64,000 nt of DNA, from assembly GCA_034440575.1 (NCBI GenBank), contig JAOTOL010001153.1, forward strand, positions 1 through 64,000. Reading direction: 5' to 3'. Below are positions 1 to 12,243 of the stretch, piece by piece (position 1 is the first letter of the stretch; each line of letters opens with the position of its first letter). A program made the position numbers and the translations under genes. The notes below the pieces were generated by a model, which ran no database searches, was not told the origin of the DNA, and saw only the letters and a list, made by a program, of their open reading frames with translations. This DNA comes from Imbricaverruca yamaguchii. Lineage: Eukaryota > Arthropoda > Thecostraca > Neoverrucidae.

Positions 1-2500
1 GCCTGCAAGATTTCTCCGGGGCGAATCGCTTCCGACAGCTGACCTTTCGCGGGAGACAGTTGCCGTAGTGGCTGGCGGCGCTCAGAGCGAGGGCGTCTGC
101 GGCGGAGCTGTTGCATTCGTTTCGGTCGTTCTGAGTAATCACCATTGGCCGGCATCGCGGTAGCCGCGGCGCGAAGGTGGTTGCGGCAAGCAAGTGGGCA
201 CTAACGGCATCCCACATGGCAACTTGGCCTTGTCCGGTATGTTTGCCATGCAAAACAGTACCCTCCTCGGAAATTTGTCCGCTCCTCTTTTGCCAAGAGC
301 TTGTTGAATGGTGTTCATGGATGACGACTAAGCTTGCTGCTGTCGGATTAGCATGCCCACAGCTGGCTGTTAATAACCAATAGGAGTTTCGACATCAGAA
401 GCAAAACAAAAACCAAATTCCTCGGAATTGTAATACATAAAGTTGTCCTCTCCAAATATAGAATTTCAACACAGAAATCTAACCCCTATGTTTTCCCACA
501 CGGGGTTTGCCGCTATACGAGCGCGTGGTAGTTTGCCTCGACATGGCGTCGATGTCGATTCGTGTGCAGCGCACACGGGTGACCCTCTCCCCTCCCCATC
601 TTGGGTACTCCGGCATCTCGGATCAAGTGGTTTGTGAAGTAGCTGCGTTCCAATAAGGCGCCGCGGGTCGCGCGACGGCCGACGGCAGCTCCGCTCCACC
701 GGAACGATATTGGAAAATTCCGCAGAGTAGTGCTTGGCGGCGGGCGCGGCCGGAAGTGTGCCGTGCTGATGCCGTGCGGCGGCGAGGTGGCGTGCCGGCG
801 CCCGCGGCCAACGAGGCAAACGACCCGCCGACCTGCACGGCCCCCGGCGGCACGCGCGCGCCGACTCGCCAAAGGTCGGCCGTGACGTCATCGGTTGTCA
901 TCCGTCATTGTATCCGGGTGTGCAAAGTGTGGCACGTGGCGCGTCCGCATTGGGCGTCGTTGCGTCCGGAGGAGGTCGCCTGATGGTGGCGGCCATCGGG
1001 CGCATCGGCGGCGAGCCAGGATGAAATTGGGAGGATGCTGTGATCAATGGGGAATTATCCGCGCGCTCCGTCATCATTCGCTTCGTCCGTGACGTGTTTG
1101 TCATCCGTGCAAAAGGATTGGAAATAGGGAGCGCCAAATTGCTCCCTCATTACTCAGCTAACAACTCAGTGGTCACAAGTAGACCGTATTTGTTACCCTC
1201 GGGCCGGGGCTTGGGCTGCGACCTGCCGCCCGCCAACCGCGCCGTCCAAGGTTAGGTGGTACGCGGCGGTTTGGTGTCGCTGTGTGCCGTCCGTGCGAAG
1301 GCGCCGCCTGCTTGGTATTTATCCACGTGCGCGGCGTCTCCGTTGCTCCAGATATAATTAGATATCGGGCCTGCTCGCTGTTGGATGGGTGCCTGTGCGC
1401 TGGGTAGCTGCGTGAAGACGCCCATATGACGATCCTATACGACTGGTCAGCACGCAAAATCCCTCCGTTCTCTCAGCAAGGGCGCTGAAGACCCTCAGCC
1501 CGCGCGGATAGACGAACAGTAGAGCACCTTCTACCTCTCTCTGAGGAGGCGGACTGCTCTGTCCTTGAAGTAGGCCGCAGGCGACTTTGTGTGCTCTTAG
1601 TGCTCGTGATGACATCCCACATCAGATGAAGAAGCTGTTGCCCCTTCTCCCCTCCAGCGGAAGCGAGGGTGTGACCCCTTTGTCACCGTTCTGGGTTGTA
1701 TTCCACGAAGGAGTGGCAGAATGAGTTGTTACAGGTCGCATAATACAGGGTTTTCTTTTACTCTTTGCATTTAGTTTTCTTTTAAGAATAGAAGTGTATT
1801 AACATGATTTTTACCTGATATTGAAAATGAATGGAACTCCAATTAATATGCATTGTTTATTCTGGATCGGTCCTGTGATTGGTCGTGACGTCACGTTTGA
1901 AAATTAGCCAGGAACGGCAACGGGCGGTGCGATAAATATCAGCGTTTGCTGGTATGCTGAGGGTTAGTGGCGTCGCCACGAAATTCTTCCTGTAGGGGGG
2001 CAGATCGAAAGGGGGCCTCCTGCTCCCCGAAAAGGGCCTCCATTGTGTTAGGGCCTCCTATTGTTTTTAGACCCTTAGTATGGTTCGGGAATGGGAAACA
2101 TGATTTCATATTAATGTACTGTTTGTTCTTGGCATGGTGCATTATTTACCTAACACGCAAATTTTTATTTATTTTTCTGAAAACTGGGAGATGTACCAAG
2201 GTATAAATAAGTAATATGTGTATAAATACCTAAGTGTCAAAACCAACAAACGTCTCAACGCTTTTCCAAACATAAGAATCTTCCCGCTGGCGCTAGATTA
2301 CAGCGAGGCTGATGTTAAGCATATCTTTCAGACATCTCCCATTGATCAACCCACCGTTATGTCCTCCAAGAATAACTGAATATAGCTAGATTTATAACTA
2401 CTGTTATTTATTACCACCAGCTTGATGCCCTACAAAGCTTAAGCGATCATTTCTCAGTACTAGGATGATAATTTCGCGAAGGTGACAACAAAAAAAAGTG
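1..2500. other. GC-rich then AT-rich stretch without recognisable gene
   Basis: No frame here resembles a known protein. Roughly 640-1300 is rich in G, C and CpG and could be a CpG island or 5' region, but no promoter motif or splice-supported exon is convincing. From about 1740 the DNA turns AT-rich. At 2013-2072 there are three short units beginning GGGCCTCC, which resemble the degenerate 20-bp units found further on. Confidence 0.4.
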
Positions 2501-2759
2501 GGTTACATTGGTTTTCTGATTGGAATCTTAAGAATTTGCGAATTTTTATAACATTTGGTGCCGGGTTGCAAGGCACCTACCAACCAAGGTAAAATAACAA
2601 ATTCGTCACGAATTCATTCACGTGCCTTGATTTCGACCGCAATTTTGGCAAAGGGGACTTATCGAAATGAAATGATTAGTGATCAGATAAATTATCCTGT
2701 GGAGGGGCCTAATCTACCATTATTTTTCCTGATTCGTCGAATTTCAACCCTAACTCAGG

Positions 2760-3260
2760 GTCAGGGTCGGCAAAATGGCTCTGGAGCACAGGACATGTTA
2801 CCAGATGCCATCACAAATTGTGTACGCCGCCGAAAAAAATACCGAATCTCGAAAAAAAATATAGATGGGATACAAATACATGGCGCCAGGGTCTCGAAAT
2901 GTCGGGTCGGAATTCGGACATTTGGAGAGAAAAAATCAGAAAATATCCACAAACATAGTATTGAGCACAGAAAACTGGGCGTTGTATAACCGGAACCACG
3001 CGCCTGAGAGCGATAAATTAGGTTGGGGACACAGAAAAAATCGCACCGAAGCTCCCAAACCGAACGCTCACAAATGTGCGTTACAAGCCCCAAATAAACA
3101 CAGCAGAGCCCCAAGGGCACACCGTGGGCCGAAAATAAAAACTGACGCTCTGAAGACACAATCTCTGAAAAAGCCACAGGGCTCAAACATGGTTGCAGTC
3201 CTAAATAAACATGTCATGGAGCTCAAAAAAATACACTGGAAGATCTCAAGGCACGCAGGA
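2760..3260 (-). repeat. Degenerate ~20-bp repeat array, minus orientation
   Basis: The sequence is a run of loosely similar units of 19-22 bp that read, on the minus strand, close to GGGGCYCCAGTGCGATTTTT. Stretches such as AAAAAATCGCACCGAAGC and AAGCCCCAAATAAACAC are plainly reverse complements of units in the plus-oriented array at 3840-5580. Frames crossing it are not coding. Individual units have diverged strongly, so this is an old array. Confidence 0.6.
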
Positions 3261-3839
3261 CGGTGCTAACTTGATGCACCCTCGAAAACGCCCTCACACG
3301 TAAAAATATATCCGTGCATAAAAAAGCAACAAAACCATAAAACGAGCAGGAGAAAATGTATTATACCCCTAACTTTAATTTAAAATATATTACCCGTCAC
3401 TTTGAAATTTAAAATTTCCCAATTTCAGGCATTCCAATTCATGTCACCTGGTCGCCACGACGCCCACGTCCGTGCACGTGCACACTCATCTTGCGCATTC
3501 GGCACATTCGCCACACATCGTGCGATGCTACGGTTTCTGTTAGGCCTTCGCCTTTTGGTAATTACTGCCACATGATGATTGGTAATTACTGCCACACACA
3601 TGACTTGCGCCATATTTGACGTGCGGGAATGCTTGGTATGGGTGTTCGCTGCGAAAAGTCGAGTAATGAAATCCGATCATTAATTCCCTACCTCACACGT
3701 TTTCTGGTAGTTATGAAATGCAGATTTCGCTCAGCTTCGGTGCACCTGATATCTTTTCTGCTATCCTCCCAGAATGGCTATCGAACCGAGGCCCTTCCTC
3801 AGTGTTCTTTGTTGGACACTCTGCGTCTTTCTGCGCTGC
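3261..3839. other. Spacer between inverted arrays, no gene seen
   Basis: AT-rich at first, then ordinary composition. A short direct repeat (GGTAATTACTGCCACA) occurs twice near 3556-3596. A tRNA B-box-like string on the minus strand near 3775-3795 (GGTTCGATAGCC) could be a SINE remnant, but nothing else supports it. Confidence 0.35.
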
Positions 3840-5580
3840 GCCCTAGTGCATTTTCGAAACCCCTCCTCGTTTTAGTGTTCAGTTGCTTTTTTTTAGCACC
3901 GATTATTTTTTTACGTGTCTGTGTTTTCGAAGATCCCGATGTCTTCATTTAACGCCCGGTGCTTTTGCTCATTGTGGAACCATGTTGCCATTTGCGGCCC
4001 CAGCTTCTTTTTCAGGTCCTAGTGCGTCCTTATGACTTTTGTGTGCCTTAAGAGCTTCTTGTGTATTTTTTAGAGGCCCAGATATGCTTATTTATGGCTG
4101 CAACGCATGTGTTACGGCCCTGTCGCTTTTTAGGAGACCATGTGCGTTTTGGAGGGCCAGTTGTATTGTCGGCCTCCGTTGTGCTCTTAGGTTCCTGTTG
4201 TGTTTATTTGGGGCTTCGGACGCACATTTGTGGTGCTCCAGTACGATTTGGTGGCTTCGGTGCGGTACTTCTTAGTCCCAGTGCGATTTATCGCGCCCAT
4301 GCGCGTGGTTCGGGGACCTAACGCCAGTTTCTGGGCTCAACGCGATTTTATGGATTTTTTTGTGAAGTCCGAATCCCGGCCTTATTTCTAGAATCCCTGG
4401 CGCCACGTTTTTGCATCTCGCCTCGATTTGTCAAATTACGGAATTATTTTCAGTGCCATACGCAATTTGTGAAGGCATCTGGTAGCATTTTGGGTGCTCC
4501 AGAGCCATTTTCTTCAACCTGATATTTTGTTGAATCCATTCTTATTTTGGAAGGCTCCAGCTTGATTTTTTTTTGGATACCGATTCAGTTTATCTGGTCA
4601 CGCTGTTCTTACTTGTGGGCCTAGACGACAATTTTGTGGAGCTTCAACGGGACTACCGATGGGAATTCTGGGTCCCGAGCGCGATATTTTGGAGGACAGA
4701 TTCGAGTTTGTGTGAGGCGTTGTACTTAGCTGTTACCCAACGCGATTTGGCGGTTCCTTTTGCAAGTTTTCGAACCTCGGAACGAGTTTTCTGGGGCCGG
4801 AAGTACTTATTTGGAGACCCCTGCGCGAATTATAATGGACCGACGCGAGTTTTGGAGCCCCGGCACGATTCTTGGGAGCTTATGCCTCTCAGGATAGGGA
4901 GGGGGCATTTTCTACTTTCATATGCCACTGCGGCCACTGAAGGAGTATGTTTTTGTCCCAGAGTGACATTCTGGTTACCAATTGATTTTTGGATCAGCTG
5001 CAGCTCTTGGGGCACGGTGCACCCTTCTGGGCCTCCAGGGTGACTTTCAATGGCTGCGACTCGATTTTTTTATATAGTCCAATGTGATCTTTAGGGTCCC
5101 GACGTCATTTGCTTGGATCCCTAGCGCGAGCTTTAGCTGCCTCGACACTTTTTTGGGGTCTTTTAGGTTTTTTGGCGACATTGTTGGGCCCCAGGGTTGG
5201 AGTGTTTTTGTGTTTTTTTTGTGTGTTTTTGTGTGTGTTTTTCAGAGTTGGACCCATGTCCGGAGTGTTTTTCGTTGTCTGGCTTCATTTGTTTTGGTCC
5301 CAATGAGACTGGAATGGAATGGTACGACCTTTCCTGCCACTAGATTGATTTTCATGGTCCGGTCGTACATTTTTGGTACACCCAGGCTCAACGTGATTTT
5401 CAGGGGCCCCGGCCGGACTTTTTGGATCCATATCGCAACTGTGAACACCCCGGCACGACTTCTACCATTTCTTTGGGGTTTCATGCAATTTATAGGCCTC
5501 ATCTCGCGCCATAAGTATCTCGCCCCATTTCCTGGAGCTTCTTTACCGGTTTTCAACGTCTTATGTCCTACCCTCCTCCG
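3840..5580 (+). repeat. Degenerate ~20-bp repeat array, plus orientation
   Basis: About 85 loosely conserved units of 19-22 bp follow the pattern GGGGCYCCAGTGCGATTTTT. Clear examples lie at 4225-4345, where GTGCGATTT or ACGATTT is followed by a G-rich step and then a pyrimidine-rich CC step. The periodicity is visible by eye although no two units are identical. Open frames of up to about 170 codons here are by-products of stop-poor repeat sequence and show no protein family. Confidence 0.65.
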
Positions 5581-5589
5581 TATTCAATG

Positions 5590-6440
5590 TCCTCTCTCGT
5601 CTTGAAGGGCCCTCTCTTACATCCTCTTACATCCTGTGGTCCATTACCATGGCATGGGGGCTTCCTCTCATGTCCCAAGACATTATCTGCCTAATTAGGG
5701 GCCTCTTGACACACCTCGTGGGCCTCCTCCTTTATCCTGGCAAAGCCTTACCAGTCTTGAGGGAATCTTCAATTTTGGAAACCTCATACCTGTTACCACT
5801 CCCATCTTAAGGTCCTCCTCTCATTTTCTTGGAAATCTTTCCGGTCTTCGGGCCCTCATTCAGTCCTAGAGACCTACTCCTTTTTCGGGACTCCTCTCGA
5901 GTCCGGCAGGGCCCTCATTTCCCTTTTAGAATCCTTTCTTTCAAATTAGGGACCACCTCTCACGTCTTGGGGACCCCTTGCTCTGCGTTTTGATTCGAAC
6001 TTCTCCCATTTTAAGGGTGGTATCTTATCTCCTGGTGGACTCATCTTCTCTCTCAGGTTCCTCTTCTTCCAAATTATACACAACCTTTCCAATCTCAATG
6101 GCCTTGTTATTTCCCGGAGACCTTTTTGGCCATCTGCGAGCCTTCTTTTCCGCCTGGGAGCTATCTTTTTTTATCCAATGACCTTTTTCTCCAATTTTAG
6201 GGCCTCCTCGCTCATCATGGGTCTTATTTCCAATCTTGTGCCGTCCTCTTCCGAATTAGGTGCCTCCTGTCATGGCTCTGTATCATCCTTTTCCATCTTG
6301 GTGGAACCTTACTCGTTTTGGTGCCTATTTTTGCGTCTCCGAAACCTCATCTCATATCCACTGACTTTGTTTTCCGTCTTAGGGCCTCCTCTCATTTCTG
6401 GGGCCTCCCTTCCCGTATTGGGGCCTCCTTCCGAGCAATG
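5590..6440 (+). repeat. Degenerate ~20-bp repeat, CCTCCTCTC-rich subtype
   Basis: Units of 19-22 bp approximate GGGGCCTCCTCTCATTTCTT, for example at 5818-5975 and 6382-6440. The phase (T-rich step, GGGG, then CC-rich half) matches the preceding array. This appears to be a second subtype of the same family with a different 3' half. No gene is present. Confidence 0.6.
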
Positions 6441-6496
6441 AACATTATGAGATGTGTTTCGGGAACTCATTAAGGAGCCGACAGAGCCACACTTTT

Positions 6497-7672
6497 AATG
6501 CTATATAGATCACTTGTCCGCTCGAAACTTGATTACGCATCCCTTATATGTGACGGGATTAGTTGCCCCTTGAAGCGGAAGCTCGACACAGTGCACCATA
6601 CAGCATTGCGGATCGTCATAGGGGCATTTCGGACATTACCAGCCGCAAGTATATTGGCAGAAGCCCATGAGCCATCGCCGGCAAACAGACTCGAGAAACT
6701 AGGACTTAGATAAAATTAAGGCAGCTTCCAGCGCATCCCGCATATCAATCAGTCTTTTCCAACCACGAGATGTTTTGCCTTGCCACCGCACGCGTCTGTG
6801 TACACTGCTGAGCTTGTTACCATTATTAAGGCGCTATGTTTCATTGAAGTTGGAGACGAAACCCTTCATCTTATTGTAACAGACTCGTTGAGTAGTCTTC
6901 AGGCTATTCAGCCCTTTTACCCATCTAACCATTTCGCTCAAGAAATCATAGCACGTTTGACTTCATTGGGTAGAGTGGGTAAGAGTATTGTAATCTGTTG
7001 GGTACCGAGTCATACCGCCATCACGGGAAATGAGCTCGCAGACGCTGCTGCAAAGCGTGCCGCGCAATCACGTAGGACTCGAGCTCTACCCCTCCACGCC
7101 AGGGATTACTATGCAAAAGAAAATGATTTCCTCCAAAGAAAGTGTCAAGAAAGCTAGAACTTCCAGGTTTTAAACAAACTCCGATCTGTCAAACCGGTTA
7201 TGACCCCATAGACATCAGCCTGAAGAAAATGGAGGAGAGAAGAGGTCATTCTTGCACGCCTGAGAATAGGGCACGCGTATGTAACGTACGGTTACCTTTT
7301 GAGAATGGAGGCGAGACCATACTGTTCCCGATGTGGCTCATCAATGACGGTTCGACATATATTGTTTTATTTCCCCAACTTCATGGTTGATCACTTCGAA
7401 ACTTTGAAACTTGGTTGGAAATTTGAACCGAAGACATCACCTCGGTTCAAATTTCCACGAATTGTCATACTCTCCTTTAGATAACAATTCTGAGATCATC
7501 CAGACAGGTAAAATATATCGATACATCTCAACGGCCCAGTTCGGCGTAATCTATCCCTTCCAAAAATACACGCATGCCGCCAATTATAGAGTGATGAAAC
7601 AGATACGGGCGCTACATAACCAGTAGCTGTTGATGCGTCCCAAAGCCCAAATAATAAATCAATCAATCAGCC
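6497..7672 (+). mobile_element. 5'-truncated I-like LINE fragment (RT end + RNase H)
   Basis: This is a fragment of a non-LTR retrotransposon. At 6498-6713 the frame gives the conserved end of the RT region (LLYRSLVRSKLDYAS, then GAFRTLPAASILAEAHEP). At 6780-7157 it gives an RNase H domain with YTAELVTI, TDSLSSLQA and the WVPSHTAITGNELADAAAK block. The N-terminal TDGS strand of RNase H is missing, consistent with a deletion between the two blocks. The distal part after 7160 is frameshifted and ends with AAAGCCCAAATAATAAATCAATCAATCAG, the tail type of this family. The start is truncated within ORF2. The same family recurs at 22984, 25957 and 33808. Not functional. Confidence 0.85.
7417..7456. 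repeat. Perfect 15-bp hairpin inside LINE fragment
   Basis: GGAAATTTGAACCGA at 7417-7431 is followed by a 10-nt loop and its exact reverse complement at 7442-7456. It lies in the distal ORF2 region of the LINE copy and is not evident in the sister copy near 39550. Confidence 0.8.
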
Positions 7673-8020
7673 AGAACTTCCCGGAGCGAAGAGGTGCCGC
7701 TGTCCAGGACACGAATAGGCCACACGTATGCTACCCACCGCTACCTGCTACGAAACGAAGACAGGCCGATGTGTACTCGCTGTGATAGACCGCTGGCAGT
7801 GAGGCACGTTCTTCTGGTGTGCCCCCCCTATTATCAGCGCAACGACGACGATTCTTTGGACGAGATGTATCCTCGCTGAAGATTGCGGGCCTTCTTGGTG
7901 ATGGATCACACATGGTTCATACTGGACGGTTGTTCGAGTTTCTCTCGCAAGTGCGTTTTGATGTTGTTTACCAGGACCTTAGATACGTCGTATTTCGTCA
8001 TGTATTTCACCCCGTGACAT
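7673..8020 (+). mobile_element. LINE ORF2 C-terminal fragment, second copy
   Basis: Directly after the tail of the previous copy another 3' fragment starts (RIGHTYATHRYLL, then CTRCDRPLAVRHVLLVCPPY). This is the Cys/His-containing C-terminal domain found after RNase H in this LINE family. It parallels the segment at 39400-39672 (RIGHTFATHSYML, CPRCSYPLAVYHVLVGC). A single frame break occurs near 7875; the second half continues as LLGDGSHMVHTGRLFEFL. Two adjacent 3' fragments suggest nested or repeated insertion. Confidence 0.75.
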
Positions 8021-8064
8021 GTCACTAACTAATCTTCGCTTGCTCTTACTGCTTCGCTGTTTTA

Positions 8065-8390
8065 CTGATGCTTCTTCCATCTCACTGTTTCACTGGTGCT
8101 GTTGCGTAAATTTCACTGTTTCACTGATGTTGTCTAGGGGCAAGTTGCTCGTCTCACAGGCAAAAGGTTGTGGGTTCGAGTCTCACCTGTCGCTACTCTT
8201 CGCCCGGGACCAATCGGCGTGGGAGATTGGCGACGCTGCATGACTCAACGGTCGCTGTGTCGTAAAACCTATAACCAACCAACCAACTGATGACGTTACT
8301 CCCATTTCACTGTTTCACTGATGTTCCTTACTTTTGTTTGATTTATGACGTTGCTTGCATTTCACTGTTTCACTGACGATGTTATGGGCG
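8065..8390 (+). repeat. Dispersed TTCACTGTTTCACTGATG repeat cluster
   Basis: Four to five near-copies of TTCACTGTTTCACTGATG occur at irregular spacing on both sides of the SINE at 8130-8285. The SINE therefore appears to have landed in an older short-repeat cluster. Confidence 0.6.
8130..8285 (+). mobile_element. tRNA-derived SINE, copy 1
   Basis: The head carries a tRNA-like B box (GGGTTCGAGTCTCACC). The body reads CTACTCTTCGCCCGGGACC, then CCAATCGGCG...GATTGGCGACG, then GACTCAACGGTCG, with an (AACC)n tail. A possible 7-bp target-site duplication ACTGATG flanks it at 8123-8129 and 8286-8292, but it coincides with the local repeat. The same body occurs at 20213 (minus), 45029 and 62814. Confidence 0.8.
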
Positions 8391-10218
8391 CTGCATGGCC
8401 GATGTAGTCGATGCGCCCCTAAACTCCAAGAACCAACGATTGTCATGTATTGTATTGTTCTGTATTGGTCTGTACTGTACAGTATTGTGGTTTGTGACAA
8501 ACAGCACGGAATACTTCTCAAGGGAACCGACATCGACTCTTTCAGAGACATTGCAGTGTTTATAGGAGTGATGAAGTTACCTTGGATGGCCCGTTATAAG
8601 ACACTGATAACTTTTCGCGTCGTTTAGCGGTTCGTGATATGTTTGGTATAATCAATGCTGAGATGCAATTCATATATGTCGGTTCAACATCCCGCAAGAG
8701 TGTAAAATTGACGACTTAAGATGTGAATTTTTTTTCTTCGCTAAGTGTCGTTTTGCACTGGAATTTCTGAATTTGGCCTCCCTGTATCAGCGCAAGCGTG
8801 CCACGAAAAGTCATTCAAGTGTTGACGAAAGTATTGCAACATGAATTAACACTGTGACCTTTAAGAGCAAATGTTGTCTGCAATATCGGTTATGCTAGGT
8901 CTGTGTATGCTGTGTAGCATTGCATTTGACAAAACGGTGCACGATATCTCAATTTGACGGTGTGGCCTTCCGACTGAGTTTCGCCGGACCGTCAGCTAGA
9001 CGTGATCTCTCTGGGCTATTTCATCTTGTTGGCGCGTGTTCCGCGTGTGCGCTTCGCGGCACCCAGCAACGTGACGGCGGGTATAGGGTGGTAGTGGCAG
9101 TGGTAGCAGAAGTGCCAGCCGGTCGTCCCTTATGCACGAAGGCGTGCTCAGGCCACCGACGTGCCCAGTCAGCCGAAGACAATCTGTGGGAGTTCCGCTT
9201 TGGTACCTCAGGGTGTGTCGCCAGTGCACTGGGGAAAAAAACTGGGGAGCTCTGGGGGAACCACCACACCACTGCAGGGGTGTGGTGGTTTCCCCACAGT
9301 CGAATATCCCAGATCTCACGGGGGGTGTATTCCACTGCACGGCTCCACTGTGGGACATTGTCCAGAGGTGTCACTCACAGCCGTGGCAACGATGTCGTCA
9401 TTACATTTCATCTCAGTGGTGCCTTGAGACGGCAGTTGATGGCTACGTATTCTCAGCTTCGTGTCGAAAGTGCCCGCGACGACTGGCAGTGTTCATGTTG
9501 GCGAAGCGTCTCTCGGATCTGACCTGATCTGACCTGTGCTGGCGACAGTGGCGTTTGGTCGTCGGATGGGCGACACGCTCTGAGTTTCCTCGACAACGCA
9601 GGTCCAGAGTTGGCTGCACCTGTTGGCGGTAGTCGTCCGGCCTCCCCGCGGTTCCGAGTTGCGTACCGCTTGCCGTACAAGCGGCCCGTCGCGAGACCTC
9701 ACGTGCCGGCAGCCCGCCTTGGTGCTCGAAGTCTGCTGGGTTGACGCTGGGGGCTCCTTTCGCGGCGTTAACGACGCTTGGTCGACGACGGCGCCCGCCG
9801 TTTTGCGGACGGAGTGTGCACCGGCGTCCCTATGACGAGACTGCGGCACTAAGGCCATCCGCAGAGCCGTCCGGGTCGACGGCGGCGACGGTGTCGGGCC
9901 CACCAGCGCTTCACACACTAGACCGACTGTCACACAAACTTCAGCCGGCGCATGTGACAGTCAGCCGGTCAGACTGGCGTAGAGCCACCGAAAATAATCA
10001 CCACCTTTGTGGTCGATTAGCTGAACGGCCTGCCGTTCAATCAACAGACCAAAAACTCGCCAGGGGTGTTTGCTACCAGCTGCGCCGCCTAATCGTGACC
10101 TGTACCGCAAGGCTGAGAAGAACCTTGGGCTCAGATAGCCGCATGTTCGGATCACAAGTTGCTGCATCGCTTCGTTTGTCCGAGTGGCACCGTGTAACCC
10201 CTGTGTGTCCTGTTGCAG
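8391..10218. other. No gene recognised; upstream intron of arrestin likely
   Basis: Overlapping open frames on both strands at 8920-10235 reflect GC-rich, stop-poor sequence and match no family I know. Visible signals are a T/GTATTG-rich patch at 8445-8480, a strong hairpin at 9255-9295 and a direct repeat of TGACCT with a 4-bp spacer at 9520-9535. If the arrestin gene is intact, its preceding intron covers at least the right part of this stretch. Confidence 0.4.
9255..9295. repeat. Imperfect hairpin, 16-bp arms
   Basis: GGGGAACCACCACACC at 9255-9270 pairs with GGTGTGGTGGTTTCCCC at 9279-9295, with one bulged base and an 8-nt loop. Weaker complementarity continues outward. Confidence 0.7.
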
Positions 10219-10439
10219 AAACTCGGTGCGGTTAGCGATTCGCAAGATAATGTACGCACCGTCCAAGCCCGGCGACCAGCCGTCGGTGGAGACGAGCAAG
10301 GAATTCATGATGTCGCCCAACAAGCTGCACCTGGAGGCGTCGCTCGACAAAGACATCTACTATCACGGCGAGCCGATCAACGTCAACGTGCACGTGCAAA
10401 ACAACTCGAGCAAAACGGTCAAGAAATGTCGCGTTTCAG
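10219..10439 (+). CDS. krz: Beta-arrestin (Kurtz-type) internal exon
   Basis: Arrestins bind phosphorylated G-protein-coupled receptors in the cytosol and couple them to desensitisation, endocytosis and signalling. The exon encodes [20 protein letters not shown], then [37 protein letters not shown] and TVKKCRVS, the end of the arrestin N domain and the start of the C domain. The [15 protein letters not shown] block is typical of Kurtz/beta-arrestins rather than of fly visual arrestins. The acceptor is a pyrimidine-rich tract ending TTGCAG before 10219. The donor is CAG/GTGCGT after 10439. The first base completes a codon begun in an upstream exon, and the exon ends after the first base of a codon. 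No upstream arrestin exon was recognised in this window. The open frame beyond 10439 is intron. Confidence 0.93.
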
Positions 10440-11470
10440 GTGCGTGCATCGCCACGGAGTGGTGTGGATTAGCCACGCCCCGCTGATGGGGAGGGGTATC
10501 AGGGCTGTGCACGTGTACATTGCCAACGTGTCACGCAGCTGAACTGTCGAGAGGTGCCGACACGTGTGTATCACTTCTTAGTGTAGACCGCGTCTGTTTA
10601 ATATGGATTTATGGCAACCAGGCAGTCAGTGCATCACGGCAACCAGGCAATCAACACATCCAGACAACCAGTGCATCCGGGCATCCGACGCATGAGTGTT
10701 GCGTTCTCGGCTCATCGATCGGTACATTCTTCTTTATACTTATTCTTATACAGTTTTCTGTATTTTATTCTGTTTTATTCAGCTGTGTTTTGTTATGTTG
10801 TGTTGTGCATGGCCGTTGTGGTCCTCAGGTGATGGTCGTGGCACTGATTGGCGGTGATGGTAAAGGTAATGACCAGTATGTTGGGCACAGTGCCCGGAAT
10901 AGTGTCGTCCACACACGCCAGGTGCTCCTCAGATGCAAGCAGCTCGGACAGGTGTCTTCTGTGAGGGAATGTTCTGACTTCCAGTGCCCGTTATGCCGTG
11001 CCGGCTGCATTCACAAATTGCTACTGTGTTTCGTCGCATGCATTGACAGTAGCGCTACAACTATAACTGGCGAGCATGTCTCTTAGTGCGAAACGAACTT
11101 TTTTGTGGCATCAAATATAATTTGTGATAATTTAATATCGCTGAGGGTTCATCGTTGAACACATGACTACAAAGGAAACTTTTGGGGGGCCTGTTAAATT
11201 GCACAGCGACAGCACTGCTTCTGCTGGGCTTCCACAGCCCGCTTTGACAGCGGCCTGTTTGTACCGTTGCCGTATTGGGTAGCGACCACCTTTGGTTGTC
11301 TCCGGTTGCATTAAAAGTCGGCCAGTTAGCCGTCTCAGTCAGCTCGTGTTTGATATCGATGCAATCGAGTTAGTTTTGATTCGGAAAGTTACGGCCGCTG
11401 GCTGGACGTTATCGATGTTTGCAGCTGCTGGAGGCTATCAGAGCAGGACGTGGCCGAGTGTCGTCGCTTG

Positions 11471-12243
<773 letters not shown>

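Noticed and set aside
5084..5605. 173-codon frame with hydrophobic segments that resembles a membrane protein
   Set aside because: The T-rich degenerate 20-bp array yields Phe/Leu/Val by composition; neighbouring frames show the same.
8920..9933. Overlapping frames of 120-200 codons on both strands
   Set aside because: GC-rich stop-poor DNA with no family resemblance; several contradictory frames cover the same bases.
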